DNA from: Apilactobacillus kunkeei
GTDB lineage: Bacteria > Bacillota > Bacilli > Lactobacillales > Lactobacillaceae
NCBI RefSeq assembly: GCF_001308195.1
Contig: NZ_JXDF01000017.1
Location: 1 to 64,000 of the forward strand
Reading direction: 5' to 3'
DNA: 64,000 nucleotides
The notes under the pieces were generated by a model, which did not search any database, was not told the DNA's origin, and was given only the letters and a program-made list of their open reading frames with translations. Position numbers and translations under genes: made by a program. The first letter of the stretch is position 1; every line of letters begins with the position of its first letter. Below, one piece after another: positions 18,230 to 27,193 of this stretch.

Positions 18230-20173
18230 ATGGCAAAGATTTCATTTGAATTTCCTGACGGTAGCGTAAAAGAATTCGATCAGGGAGTAACTACTGAAGA
18301 TATCGCTAAATCAATCTCAATTAGTTTAGCTAAGAAATCAGTAGCTGGTAAGATTGACGGAAAAATGGTTGAAATTGATTTACCACTTGAAAAAGGTGGC
18401 AAGATTGAAATCGTTACAAAAGATACAGAAGATGGTCTAAAGGTTCTACGCCAAACAGCTTCACAATTATTAAAAGCTGCCCTTGCTGACCAATTTAATA
18501 ACATCCAATTTGGTGAAAGTACTTCTGACGAAGATGGTTTCTTCGTTGATACTGACAAACGTGATTCACAAGTTAGTGCCGATGAACTACCACAAGTAGA
18601 AGAACGTATTAACAAAATGGTTTCAGACAATGTAAAAATCGAAAGAAAAGTATTATCTCTAGAAGATGCTTTAAAGCAAGTTGATGGAGATCCATACCAA
18701 GCTAAGCTAGTTAACGAACTAGCTGAAGATGGTCAAGTTGTCTTCTACCAAATCGGTGACTACCTAGGTTTAGGTGAAGGTGTTGTATTACCAGAAGCTA
18801 AGGCTGTTAAGGAATACAAGTTACTTTCAGTTGCCGGTGCATACTGGGAAGGTAAATCATCAAACCCAATGCTACAAAGAATCTTCGCTACAGCATTCTA
18901 TAAGAAAGCTGATTTAGAAGAAGATCTAAAGAGAAGACAAGAAGCTAAGGAAAGAGACCACAGAGTTATCGGAAACAAGTTAGACTTATTCTTCGTTGAC
19001 CCTAAGGTTGGTGCTGGTTTAGCTTACTGGATGCCAAATGGTGCTACTATCCGTCGTGTTGTTGAAAGATACATCATTGATAAGGAATTAGCTAACGGTT
19101 ACCAACACGTTATTACACCAGTTCTAATGAACCTAGATGCATACAAGACATCTGGTCACTGGCAACACTACCGTGAAGACATGTTCCCACCAATGGACAT
19201 GGGTGATGGTGAAGAACTAGAACTACGTCCTATGAACTGTCCTAGTCACATCCAAATCTTCAAGCACCACATTCGCTCATACCGTGAACTACCAATGAGA
19301 ATTGCTGAACTTGGTATGATGCACAGATACGAAAAATCAGGTGCTTTATCAGGTCTACAACGTGTTCGTGAAATGACTCTAAATGATGGTCACACATTCT
19401 TAAGACTAGACCAAATCCAAGATGAATTTAAGAAGGTTCTTGGTTTAATGGTTGAAGTATACAAAGACTTCGATATTAAGAACTACCACTTCAGATTAAG
19501 TTACAGAGATCCTAAGAACACTGAAAAGTACTTTGATGATGAAGAAATGTGGAGCAAGTCACAATCAATGCTTAAGGGTGCCATGGACGACCTTGGCTTA
19601 GATTACGTTGAAGCCGAAGGTGAAGCAGCATTCTACGGTCCTAAGCTTGATGTTCAAACTTACACTGCAATGGGTAATGAAGAAACTCTATCAACTATTC
19701 AATTAGACTTCATGCTACCTGAAAGATTTGATCTACACTACGTTGGTGAAGATGGTGAAGAACACCGTCCAGTTATGATGCATCGTGGTTTAGTTTCAAC
19801 TATGGAAAGATTTATTGCTTACCTAATCGAAGTGTACAAGGGTGCTTTCCCAACTTGGTTAGCTCCAAAGCAAGTTAAAGTTATTCCAGTAAGTATGGAA
19901 AAATACGGTGACTACGCTAAGGAAGTTAACAGTAAGTTAGCTGCATTAGGTATCCGTACAAGTGTTGATGACAGAAACGAAAAGATGGGTTACTTAATTC
20001 GTGATGCTCAAACTAACAAGATTCCATACACAATCGTTGTTGGTGAAAGTGAAATGAACTCAAACCAAGTTTCTGTACGTAAGTACGGTGAACAAGATAG
20101 TGAAAGTCTAAGTCTTGATGACTTCATCAAAGAAATTCAAGAAGATATTAGTAACTATTCAAGAGAAAAATAA
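18230..20173 (+). CDS. thrS: threonyl-tRNA synthetase with degenerate editing site
   Basis: Charges tRNA-Thr. The 647-residue protein has a TGS domain (1-62), the second N-terminal (editing-type) domain (about 65-240), a class II core with the zinc ligands in [16 protein letters not shown] and MMHRGL, and an anticodon-binding domain (about 540-640). The start is ATG 18230 with AAGGGAGTG upstream; an in-frame ATG within the T-box terminator is not used. In canonical ThrRS, editing of Ser-tRNA-Thr needs two histidines in HxxxH plus Cys and His in a CxxxH motif. Here these are Gln75, Gln79, Gly182 and Val186. The fold seems kept ([18 protein letters not shown]), the editing chemistry not. Confidence 0.93.
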   Translation: MAKISFEFPDGSVKEFDQGVTTEDIAKSISISLAKKSVAGKIDGKMVEIDLPLEKGGKIEIVTKDTEDGLKVLRQTASQLLKAALADQFNNIQFGESTSDEDGFFVDTDKRDSQVSADELPQVEERINKMVSDNVKIERKVLSLEDALKQVDGDPYQAKLVNELAEDGQVVFYQIGDYLGLGEGVVLPEAKAVKEYKLLSVAGAYWEGKSSNPMLQRIFATAFYKKADLEEDLKRRQEAKERDHRVIGNKLDLFFVDPKVGAGLAYWMPNGATIRRVVERYIIDKELANGYQHVITPVLMNLDAYKTSGHWQHYREDMFPPMDMGDGEELELRPMNCPSHIQIFKHHIRSYRELPMRIAELGMMHRYEKSGALSGLQRVREMTLNDGHTFLRLDQIQDEFKKVLGLMVEVYKDFDIKNYHFRLSYRDPKNTEKYFDDEEMWSKSQSMLKGAMDDLGLDYVEAEGEAAFYGPKLDVQTYTAMGNEETLSTIQLDFMLPERFDLHYVGEDGEEHRPVMMHRGLVSTMERFIAYLIEVYKGAFPTWLAPKQVKVIPVSMEKYGDYAKEVNSKLAALGIRTSVDDRNEKMGYLIRDAQTNKIPYTIVVGESEMNSNQVSVRKYGEQDSESLSLDDFIKEIQEDISNYSREK

Positions 20174-20182
20174 TAAATGTTA

Positions 20183-20210
20183 TTGACATGTACCACTCAT
20201 GTGGTATTAT
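20183..20210 (+). promoter_or_regulatory. promoter of infC-rpmI-rplT
   Basis: TTGACA (20183-20188), 16-bp spacer, TATTAT (20205-20210) with a TGG extension just upstream. Strong promoter fitting a ribosomal-protein operon. Confidence 0.8.
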
Positions 20211-20216
20211 ATAAGT

Positions 20217-20360
20217 AACGAAAAAGCAGAAGCATCCCGCTTCTCGCCTGAGTGATCGAAAGAGATGGCTAGGCATGATATCGGATTAACCTTTGATTTA
20301 ATGTTCAAAGGACCAAAAGCGGGTGCTCAATTGTGGGCATCCGCTTTTTTCTGCTTTTTA
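20217..20360 (+). promoter_or_regulatory. L20-type autoregulatory leader of infC-rpmI-rplT
   Basis: A structured leader of about 150 bases before infC. The 5' segment at 20231-20242 (GCATCCCGCTT) can pair with AAGCGGGTGC at 20318-20327, excluding the terminator whose stem is at 20316-20326/20335-20345. This antiterminator/terminator switch, in this position, matches the Firmicutes L20 leader through which ribosomal protein L20 represses its own operon by attenuation. Identification rests on context and pairing, not on a covariance-model search. Confidence 0.75.
20315..20350 (+). terminator. attenuator terminator in the infC leader
   Basis: AGCGGGTGC pairs with GGCATCCGCT across a short loop and is followed by TTTTTT at 20345-20350. 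It is the off-state of the L20 leader. Confidence 0.85.
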
Positions 20361-20382
20361 ATATACTTGGAGGTGAATTACC

Positions 20383-20904
20383 ATAGCAAACGATATGATG
20401 GTTAATGATGGAATTCGAGCTCGCGAAGTTCGTTTAATTGGTGCTGATGGTGATCAATTAGGTATTAAGTCAAAGGACGAAGCAATGCAAATTGCTGAAG
20501 CTGCTGGATTAGATCTAGTAGTTGTTGCTCCAAAGGCTAAGCCAATGGTTGCTAAAGTTATTGATTACGGAAAATACCGTTTCGAACAACAAAAGAAAGC
20601 TCGTCTATCTCGTAAGAAGCAAAAGGTAGTTAGTGTTAAGGAAATTAGATTAAGTCCAACTATTGATACTAATGATTTTAATACTAAGTTGAAGAGAGCT
20701 AAGACATTCATCGCAAAAGGTGAAAAAGTTCGAGTTTCAATTCGCTTTAAGGGACGTGCCATCACACATAAGGAAATTGGTCGTGATGTTTTAAACAGAA
20801 TGGCAGATTCTACATCAGATGTTGCTAGCGTTACTCAACGAGCAAAAATGGATGGAAGAAGTATGTTCCTAATGCTCGCACCTAAGTCAAGCGATAAAAA
20901 TTAG
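20383..20904 (+). CDS. infC: translation initiation factor IF-3, non-AUG start
   Basis: Binds the 30S subunit and checks start codon and initiator tRNA. With an AUA start at 20383 the product is 173 residues, (M)[18 protein letters not shown], with the N-domain (to about 80), a basic linker ([14 protein letters not shown]) and the C-domain ([27 protein letters not shown]). GGAGGTGA ends at 20376, well placed for ATA; an ATT at 20377 (adding Thr-Ile) is the alternative. The first ATG (20395) is over 20 bases from the ribosome site. Rare start codons on infC are a known autoregulatory device, since IF-3 itself rejects them. First gene of infC-rpmI-rplT. Confidence 0.9.
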   Translation: MANDMMVNDGIRAREVRLIGADGDQLGIKSKDEAMQIAEAAGLDLVVVAPKAKPMVAKVIDYGKYRFEQQKKARLSRKKQKVVSVKEIRLSPTIDTNDFNTKLKRAKTFIAKGEKVRVSIRFKGRAITHKEIGRDVLNRMADSTSDVASVTQRAKMDGRSMFLMLAPKSSDKN

Positions 20905-20951
20905 ATAGTATTTTTATAATACTTAAGTTAAATTAAGGGAGGATTTTTTCA

Positions 20952-21140
20952 ATGCCAAAGACTAAATCAAATCGTGCAATTGCAAAGCGTTTCAAGAAAA
21001 CTGCTAAGGGTGGTTTAAAGAGTGCTAACGCATTCACAAGTCACCGTTTCCACGGTAAGACAAAGAAACAACGTCGTAACCTACGTGGTACAAGCATGGT
21101 AAACGATACATTAGCAAGCAAATACACAAAGATGTTTTAA
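20952..21140 (+). CDS. rpmI: 50S ribosomal protein L35
   Basis: Basic 62-residue ribosomal protein beginning [20 protein letters not shown], typical of bL35 (usual length 64-66). The internal [20 protein letters not shown] is rich in Lys/Arg/His for rRNA contact. GGGAGGA precedes the start. It lies 47 bp after infC and 41 bp before rplT in the standard operon. Confidence 0.97.
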   Translation: MPKTKSNRAIAKRFKKTAKGGLKSANAFTSHRFHGKTKKQRRNLRGTSMVNDTLASKYTKMF

Positions 21141-21181
21141 TTAATACTTTTAAGTAAGACATAATTTAGGAGGATTTAAAT

Positions 21182-21538
21182 ATGCCAAGAGTTAAGGGTG
21201 GAACAGTTACTCATGCACGTCGTAAGCGTGTTTTAAAAGAAGCTAAAGGTTACCGTGAAGGTAAGCACAGTCTATTCAAGACTGCTAAAGATCAAGTTAT
21301 GAAGTCACGTGAATACGCATTCCGTGATCGTCGAGCAAACAAAGGAAACTTCAGAAGATTATGGATTGCTCGTATCAATGCTGCTGCTCGTATGAACGGC
21401 TTAAGCTACAGCAAGTTAATGCACGGTTTGAAACTTTCAAACATTGAAATGAACCGTAAGATGCTAGCTGACTTAGCAGTTAACGATGAAAAAGCATTTG
21501 CTTCATTAGCAGAAACTGCAAAGAAAGCTATTAAATAA
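21182..21538 (+). CDS. rplT: 50S ribosomal protein L20
   Basis: Assembly-initiating large-subunit protein of 118 residues, starting [19 protein letters not shown], with the long basic N-terminal helix and a C-terminal globular part ([22 protein letters not shown]) typical of bL20. It is the likely repressor of its own operon by binding the leader at 20217-20360. TTAGGAGG precedes the start and a terminator follows the stop. Confidence 0.98.
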   Translation: MPRVKGGTVTHARRKRVLKEAKGYREGKHSLFKTAKDQVMKSREYAFRDRRANKGNFRRLWIARINAAARMNGLSYSKLMHGLKLSNIEMNRKMLADLAVNDEKAFASLAETAKKAIK

Positions 21539-21544
21539 TCTATA

Positions 21545-21588
21545 AAAACTTTCACCACTTAAGGTAAGTAGGTGGGAGTTTTTTTCTT
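21545..21588 (+). terminator. terminator of infC-rpmI-rplT
   Basis: ACTTTCACCACTTA pairs imperfectly with TAAGTAGGTGGGAGT and is followed by seven T residues. It lies directly after the rplT stop. Confidence 0.85.
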
Positions 21589-21649
21589 ATTATGGGCACC
21601 GCTAATTTTGGTGCTCATATAATACATAATATTATTGAGGAGAATTAAA

Positions 21650-22186
21650 ATGATTTCTAAGTTTAAACCAACATGGATGATTCCAGTCGTATATAATATT
21701 TCACCATCAAAACTAAAAGACATGGGGATTAAGGCCGTTTTTAGTGATCTAGATAATACCTTGATTCCTTGGAATAATCCTGATGGAACTCCTCAATTAA
21801 GAGAATGGATATCTGAGCTCAAGAAAAACAATATTGAATTAATTGTTATTTCAAATAATAAACATAGCCGAGTTCAAAGAGCGTTAAGAAGTTTGAAATT
21901 AAACTTCATCTCACGCTCCTTAAAGCCATTACCTAGAGGTATTAATAAGGCTTTGAGAGATTACCATTTACACCACAAAGAAGTAATTATGTGTGGAGAT
22001 CAATTATTAACTGATGTTTGGGCTTCAAACAATGCAAACGTTAGAAGTGTGTTAGTTAAGCCATTAATTGAATCCGATGCTTGGAATACTAAGCCTAATC
22101 GCTTCTTAGAAAAATTAATATGGAAAAAATTAAGAAACAAATATGATGATTTAGACTGGCAGGAGGATATAAATGACAGAAATTAA
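21650..22186 (+). CDS. yqeG: YqeG-type HAD phosphatase
   Basis: HAD-superfamily IIIA phosphatase of 178 residues. Motif I is FSDLDNTLIPW (about residues 28-38) with the nucleophile Asp and the second Asp; motif II is VISNNKHSR with Ser/Asn; motif III is MCGDQLLTDVW. ATG 21650 is preceded by TTGAGGAGA; an in-frame TTG inside that ribosome site is not the start. A -10 TATAAT lies at 21618-21623. It overlaps yqeH by 14 bases and leads the conserved yqeG-yqeH-yhbY-nadD-yqeK-rsfS cluster. Substrate unknown; some related proteins act on lipid phosphates. Confidence 0.9.
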   Translation: MISKFKPTWMIPVVYNISPSKLKDMGIKAVFSDLDNTLIPWNNPDGTPQLREWISELKKNNIELIVISNNKHSRVQRALRSLKLNFISRSLKPLPRGINKALRDYHLHHKEVIMCGDQLLTDVWASNNANVRSVLVKPLIESDAWNTKPNRFLEKLIWKKLRNKYDDLDWQEDINDRN

Positions 22187-23306
22187 TCAATTACAAGATG
22201 AAGAAATTAGATGTATTGGTTGTGGTGCGTTAATTCAAACCACAAATCCTGATGAACTAGGATACACTCCTAACTCTGCTCTTGAAAAGGGAAAAGAAAG
22301 TGGCGAAATCTACTGCCAACGTTGTTTTAGATTACGTCACTATAATGAAATTTCACCAGTTAGCTTAACTGATGATGATTTCTTGAAACTATTAAACCAA
22401 ATTAGAGATGCTAATGCGCTTATCGTATACTTGGTTGATGTCTTTGACTTTAACGGAAGCTTGATTCCTGGATTACACCGTTTCGTAGGTGATAACCCAA
22501 TCATGTTGGTTGGTAACAAGTCTGACTTGCTACCCAACTCACTAAAACGTTCTAAACTAAAGGATTGGATTAGACAACGTGCTAATGAAGCCGGAATTCG
22601 TCCAATTGATGTTGAACTAGTTTCTGCTAAAACTAATGAATCAGTTGATGATTTATTGAAGAACATCGATAAGTACAGAAATGATCGTGACGTCTATGTT
22701 GTAGGTGTTACTAACGTTGGTAAGTCAACATTGATTAACCAAATCATTAGACAAAACACTGGAATTAAGGAACTAATCACTACTTCAAGATTCCCTGGAA
22801 CTACATTAGATAGAATCTCAATTGATTTGGAAGATGGACATGAATTAGTAGATACACCAGGTATCATTCATAAAGAACAAATGGCACATTACCTAAACGG
22901 TAAGGATCTAAAGATTGTTCAACCACAAAAGCCAATCAAGCCAAAAGTTTATCAATTGAACCCAGAACAAACACTATTCTTTGGTGGTGTTGCCCGTTTT
23001 GATTACGTTCAAGGTGACAAGAAGCATGGTTTTACTGTTTATGTTGAAAACAACTTACTAATTCACCGTACTAAGTTAGCAAATGCTGACAGCTTCTACG
23101 ACAAGCATTTTGGTGAATTATTAACTCCACCAAGTAGTGAATCAATTGATGATTTTCCAGAATTGGTTCGTTTCGAATTCAAGACCGATCAAAAGAGCGA
23201 TTTAGTATTCGAAGGACTTGGATGGATTACCGTTCCAGCTGGTGTAGTTGTAGCTGGATGGGCACCTAAGGGTGTAGACGTATTAGTTAGAAGAGCAATG
23301 ATATAA
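22173..23306 (+). CDS. yqeH: ribosome biogenesis GTPase YqeH
   Basis: Circularly permuted GTPase needed for 30S assembly. The 377 residues begin with a zinc finger, CIGCG (14-18) and CQRC (about 48-51). The GTPase motifs appear in permuted order: G4 NKSD (about 112), G5-like SAKT, then G1 GVTNVGKST (about 178-186), G2 region and G3 DTPG (about 228). The C-terminal region (from about 245) is the RNA- and protein-binding part. AGGAGG inside the end of yqeG drives translation. Confidence 0.95.
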   Translation: MTEINQLQDEEIRCIGCGALIQTTNPDELGYTPNSALEKGKESGEIYCQRCFRLRHYNEISPVSLTDDDFLKLLNQIRDANALIVYLVDVFDFNGSLIPGLHRFVGDNPIMLVGNKSDLLPNSLKRSKLKDWIRQRANEAGIRPIDVELVSAKTNESVDDLLKNIDKYRNDRDVYVVGVTNVGKSTLINQIIRQNTGIKELITTSRFPGTTLDRISIDLEDGHELVDTPGIIHKEQMAHYLNGKDLKIVQPQKPIKPKVYQLNPEQTLFFGGVARFDYVQGDKKHGFTVYVENNLLIHRTKLANADSFYDKHFGELLTPPSSESIDDFPELVRFEFKTDQKSDLVFEGLGWITVPAGVVVAGWAPKGVDVLVRRAMI

Positions 23307-23322
23307 AAAGCGAGGTACAAAA

Positions 23323-23634
23323 TTGAAATTACGCGGAAAACAAAAAAGATATTTAAGATCACAAGCTAACAGAATGAAACCTTTATTCTCTGTTGGAAAG
23401 AATGGTTTAAACGAAACTTGGTTAGAACAAGTATTGGATGCTTTACACAGACGTGAACTAATCAAGGTTAACATTCAACAAAATTCTGATTTAGAAGTTA
23501 GTGATGTTCAAGAATACATTGAAGCAAACAGTGACATCAATGTTGTTCAAACAATTGGAAAGACATTACTATTATTCTTACCTGCAAGTAAGGAAAAGTT
23601 CCAAATTTACTCTGTAGAAGTTAGAAATATTTAG
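23323..23634 (+). CDS. yhbY: YhbY, CRM-domain ribosome assembly protein
   Basis: RNA-binding protein of 103 residues associated with the 50S precursor. The CRM fold shows as LRGKQKRYLRSQANRMKPLFSVGKNGL at the N-terminus with the GxxG-type loop, and VNIQQNSDLEVSDVQEYIEA later. It starts at TTG (23323) with GCGAGGT upstream. It lies 16 bp after yqeH and 14 bp before nadD, so it is transcribed with them. Confidence 0.93.
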   Translation: MKLRGKQKRYLRSQANRMKPLFSVGKNGLNETWLEQVLDALHRRELIKVNIQQNSDLEVSDVQEYIEANSDINVVQTIGKTLLLFLPASKEKFQIYSVEVRNI

Positions 23635-23648
23635 AGGAGTTCTTATCA

Positions 23649-24266
23649 ATGCATAGTGAAAAGGTGCAAACTTTACCTAAGTTAAAATCTTTAAACAAGC
23701 GCAAAAAAATCGGGATTATTGGTGGAACCTTTAATCCGATTCATAATGGTCATCTATTTATTGCGGATCAAGTAAGGAGTCAATTAGGACTAGAAAAGGT
23801 ATACTTCATGCCTGATTTCATCCCACCTCACGTTGATCATAAAGATGCAATTGATGCTGATGACCGCGTCAATATGGTTAATCTAGCAATCAACGATAAT
23901 GATAAGTTTGATATTGAAATGCTAGAAATCATCAATCGTGGTAAAAGTTACACTTACAACACTATGGTAGAATTAAAGAGAAGACATCCCGACTATGAAT
24001 ACTACTTTATTATTGGTGGTGACATGGTTGAATACCTACCTAAATGGTATCGTGTTGATGATTTATTTAAACTAACTCATTTTGTAGGTGTTAGAAGGGA
24101 AAATTATCCAATGTCGACTAACTATCCAGTGATATGGGTAGATGTCGCCAAGCTGGACATATCTTCAACCTTAATTCGTAAACTGGTATCTAACCATCAA
24201 TCAATTCGATACTTGGTTCCAGATGCAGTTTTAAAATATATAAAGGAGCATCATCTTTATGAATAA
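23649..24266 (+). CDS. nadD: nicotinate-nucleotide adenylyltransferase
   Basis: Converts nicotinate mononucleotide and ATP to deamido-NAD in NAD synthesis. In the 205-residue protein the signature GGTFNPIHNGH (about residues 25-35) and the C-terminal ISSTLIR (about 174-180) bind ATP. FMPDFIPPHVDH is the substrate loop. The N-terminal 20 residues precede the conserved core, a common feature in lactobacilli. GAGGAG lies upstream. It overlaps yqeK by 8 bases. With PnuC later in the window it suggests NAD precursors enter from outside. Confidence 0.95.
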   Translation: MHSEKVQTLPKLKSLNKRKKIGIIGGTFNPIHNGHLFIADQVRSQLGLEKVYFMPDFIPPHVDHKDAIDADDRVNMVNLAINDNDKFDIEMLEIINRGKSYTYNTMVELKRRHPDYEYYFIIGGDMVEYLPKWYRVDDLFKLTHFVGVRRENYPMSTNYPVIWVDVAKLDISSTLIRKLVSNHQSIRYLVPDAVLKYIKEHHLYE

Positions 24267-24870
24267 TGTTGAATTAACATATACAAATAAGTACATCCCT
24301 TTATCCAGAGAAGAACTAATCGAAAAACTAAACAATGCTTTAACCCAATCAAGATTTGAACACGTTTTACGTGTTGAACAAATGGCGATTGAACTAGCAA
24401 AGAAAAATAATGTAGATGTTGAAAAAGCAAGTGTTGCAGGACTTTGCCACGATTATGCTAAGCAAAGACCTGATGACGATTTCATCCAACTAATTAAGAA
24501 ATATCGTTTGGATGACTTATTGTTGCAATATGGTAATGCAATTTGGCATGGTGAAGTTGGTTACTTAATGGTTCAAAACGAATTAGGTGTTACTGATATC
24601 GATATCTTGAATTCCATTAAGCATCACACCACCGGTGCAAAGTACATGTCAAAGCTAGAACAAATTGTATACATGGCCGACTATATCGAAATGGGACGCG
24701 ACTTCCCAGGTGTAGAAGAAGCACGTGAGATTACATTTAATAATCTAGCTGACGGGGTGGCATATCAAACTAAGCACACTCTACAATATTTAATTAGTGC
24801 CAATAAACCCGTTTATCCAAAGACCATTGATACCTATAACGAATGGGTAAATGGATCAAACATCAAATAA
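24259..24870 (+). CDS. yqeK: YqeK-type HD-domain Ap4A hydrolase
   Basis: HD-superfamily hydrolase of 203 residues. The family cleaves diadenosine tetraphosphate symmetrically to two ADP. Metal-binding motifs seen: FEHVLRVEQMA (about 33), LCHDYAK (HD pair, about 63) and the later IWHGEVGY and IKHHTTG histidines, then YMADYIEMGRD. It overlaps nadD by eight bases and is followed by rsfS after 14 bp, the usual cluster. Confidence 0.93.
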   Translation: MNNVELTYTNKYIPLSREELIEKLNNALTQSRFEHVLRVEQMAIELAKKNNVDVEKASVAGLCHDYAKQRPDDDFIQLIKKYRLDDLLLQYGNAIWHGEVGYLMVQNELGVTDIDILNSIKHHTTGAKYMSKLEQIVYMADYIEMGRDFPGVEEAREITFNNLADGVAYQTKHTLQYLISANKPVYPKTIDTYNEWVNGSNIK

Positions 24871-24884
24871 CGAGGAGATTTCAA

Positions 24885-25241
24885 ATGAATAGTAAAGAAA
24901 AATTAGAAGTAATTGTTAAAGCAGCGGACAGTAAGAGAGCTCACAACATCGTTGCTTTAAACGTCCACGAAGTTAGTTTAATGGCTGACTACTTCGTAAT
25001 CATGGATGCAGCATCAAACAGACAAGTTAAGTCTATTGCTGATGAAGTTGCTGACCAAGCTGAAGAAGCTGGTATCAGTGTTAAAGAAGTAGAAGGTAAA
25101 GACACTGCTAAATGGATTTTATTGGACTTAGGTGACGTTATTGTGCACGTATTCCAAGAAGATGAAAGAGAATACTACAACCTAGAAAAACTATGGTCAG
25201 ATGCTGATTCAGTAGACGTTTCAGAATGGGTTAAGGACTAG
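24885..25241 (+). CDS. rsfS: ribosomal silencing factor RsfS
   Basis: Binds L14 and keeps ribosomal subunits apart in starvation. The 118 residues start MNSKEKLEVIVKAADSKRAHNI and show VSLMADYFVIMDAASNRQVKSI, VKEVEGKDTAKWILLDLGDVIVHVF and YYNLEKLWSDA, all family landmarks. An in-frame upstream ATG inside yqeK exists, but CGAGGAG ten bases before 24885 decides the start. Length is normal. Confidence 0.95.
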   Translation: MNSKEKLEVIVKAADSKRAHNIVALNVHEVSLMADYFVIMDAASNRQVKSIADEVADQAEEAGISVKEVEGKDTAKWILLDLGDVIVHVFQEDEREYYNLEKLWSDADSVDVSEWVKD

Positions 25242-25245
25242 TCAA

Positions 25246-25980
25246 ATGATTTATCAAGAATTCGCAAAATTCTATGATGAATTATTTGATGAAACTATGT
25301 ATGATCAATGGCTTTCTTTTATAAAAGCAAATGTATCAAAGAATGATTCAATTATGGACATGGCTTGTGGAACCGGACGCTTATTAGCGCTGCTTGCCGC
25401 TCAAAACTATAATGTTTGTGGTATGGACTTATCTGAAGACATGCTTACACTAGCAGAAGAACATTTAAGAGATATTAAACCAGATATGCCATTAATTCAA
25501 GGTGACATGACTGAAATGGAAGGAATTCCTAACTTTGATGTGATTACCTGTTTTGATGATTCATTATGTTACTTGCCAGATCAAAACGTACTACAGACTG
25601 CTTTTGAAAAGGTACATGAACATCTAAATGATGAGGGACAATTCTTATTTGATGTAATTACGCCATATCAAACAGATGTCGTATATCCGGGATACATGTA
25701 TAATTACCATGATGATAGCAATGCTTTCATGTGGCAATCATACTTAGGTGATGAAGATCACTCAGTAGAACATGACTTAGTATTTTTTAAGTACAACGAG
25801 TCAATCAATGCATATGATCAATTTAGTGAAATTCATTTGGAAAGAACTTATAAAGTTGATATTTACATTGATTTATTAAAGAATGCAGGATTCAAAGATA
25901 TCAAGGTTAGTGCTAACTTTGGTAAAGACGAAATCACTGATACTACAACTAGATGGTTCTTTGTATGTAAGAAGGGATGA
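25246..25980 (+). CDS. yqeM: YqeM-type class I SAM methyltransferase
   Basis: The 244-residue protein shows motif I MDMACGTGRLLALLA (about residues 37-51), an acidic GMDLSED after strand 2, QGDMTEM and the ITCFDDSLCYL segment of strand 4. It belongs to the methyltransferases that follow rsfS in Firmicutes. The substrate is unknown. Only four bases separate it from rsfS, and the TmcAL gene starts four bases after its stop. Confidence 0.88.
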   Translation: MIYQEFAKFYDELFDETMYDQWLSFIKANVSKNDSIMDMACGTGRLLALLAAQNYNVCGMDLSEDMLTLAEEHLRDIKPDMPLIQGDMTEMEGIPNFDVITCFDDSLCYLPDQNVLQTAFEKVHEHLNDEGQFLFDVITPYQTDVVYPGYMYNYHDDSNAFMWQSYLGDEDHSVEHDLVFFKYNESINAYDQFSEIHLERTYKVDIYIDLLKNAGFKDIKVSANFGKDEITDTTTRWFFVCKKG

Positions 25981-25984
25981 TTCG

Positions 25985-27106
25985 ATGAAAGCTGTTGGTA
26001 TAATTGCTGAATATAACCCGTTTCATAATGGGCATAAGTACCAAATTGAGCAGGCAAGACAAGCAACCAATGCTGACGCAGTCATCGTAATTATGTCAGG
26101 AAATTGGGTACAAAGAGGCCAACCTGCTATATTAGATAAATGGTCTAGGGCACAAATGGCATTGAAAAATGGTGCTGATATGGTAATTGAGTTACCAGTG
26201 CAATGTGCCGTGCAGCCTGCTGATATATTTGCTAGGCACGCAGTGAACATTTTAGCTAGTCTTAAGTGTGAGTGGCTATCATTTGGTAGTGAACATCCAA
26301 ACATTAACTTTAATGAGCTGGCTAATGTTGATTTAAAGGAAACTAAAATAGATCATGATTACACCAAAAGCTATGCTGAGTTAATCAGGGATGCATTAAC
26401 TAATGCGACTGGAGAAGATGTCAGTGCACCAAATGATGTATTGGCGTTAAACTATGCAATTGCTAACCAAAAAAATAATCACCGAATGAAGCTAGTTCCG
26501 ATTAAGAGAAACGGTGCTAACCATCATGATTGTGATTTAAATAATGATGGGGTAATTGCTAGTGCTTCTGCAATAAGAGCTGCTATCTTAAATAATGGTA
26601 AGGAATTGGTCCAATATCTTCCCGATAGCATTGATATCGAAGCTTTAAAGAATCATGTTGATTGGGAAGATTTCTGGCCATTATTAAAATATAAGATTGA
26701 AACATCAAGTATTGATGAATTAAATCATATCTATCAAATGACTGAGGGATTAGAATATAGACTAAAGAAGTATATCTATGAATCACATTCTTTTGATGAG
26801 TTTCTACACTTGGTTAAATCTAAACGCTACACATACGCAAGACTTCAACGTTTATTCGTTTATACGCTCTTAAATTGGCGTAAAAGCGATGATTTGAGTC
26901 AAGAGTATGTCAGAGTATTAGGCTTTAATAAAAGCGGTAGAGCGTATTTGAATGACATTAAGAAGCAAGTAGAACTACCTGTAATTACTAAGATTAATAA
27001 GGAACTATCTGAATCAGAATTAAATTTTGATGTAGTATCTGGTAGGATTTATGAAAATATAAATCATATTCCTCAAGATGCAGGAAAAATTCCATTAATT
27101 TATTAA
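25985..27106 (+). CDS. tmcAL: tRNA(Met) cytidine acetate ligase TmcAL
   Basis: Forms N4-acetylcytidine at the wobble base of elongator tRNA-Met from acetate and ATP. The 373-residue protein (YlbM family) begins MKAVGIIAEYNPFHNGHKYQ, a HIGH-type nucleotidyl motif, followed by MSGNWVQRGQPA, WLSFGSEH and the C-terminal helical part (RLFVYTLLNW). A longer in-frame start inside the preceding gene is not credible; GGGATGATTCG stands before 25985. In Bacillus the order ylbM-ylbN-rpmF is the same. Confidence 0.94.
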   Translation: MKAVGIIAEYNPFHNGHKYQIEQARQATNADAVIVIMSGNWVQRGQPAILDKWSRAQMALKNGADMVIELPVQCAVQPADIFARHAVNILASLKCEWLSFGSEHPNINFNELANVDLKETKIDHDYTKSYAELIRDALTNATGEDVSAPNDVLALNYAIANQKNNHRMKLVPIKRNGANHHDCDLNNDGVIASASAIRAAILNNGKELVQYLPDSIDIEALKNHVDWEDFWPLLKYKIETSSIDELNHIYQMTEGLEYRLKKYIYESHSFDEFLHLVKSKRYTYARLQRLFVYTLLNWRKSDDLSQEYVRVLGFNKSGRAYLNDIKKQVELPVITKINKELSESELNFDVVSGRIYENINHIPQDAGKIPLIY

Positions 27107-27135
27107 TTTTTAGGCCGGGTATCAAGGATATGACC

Positions 27136-27165
27136 TTGACAAACTAACTTCTTAATATGTATAAT
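27136..27165 (+). promoter_or_regulatory. promoter of yceD-rpmF
   Basis: Perfect TTGACA (27136-27141) and TATAAT (27160-27165) with an 18-bp spacer, between tmcAL and yceD. One of the strongest promoters in the window, fitting ribosomal protein L32 expression. Confidence 0.85.
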
Positions 27166-27193
27166 TAACGCTGTTGCATTAGGAGGAATAGAC

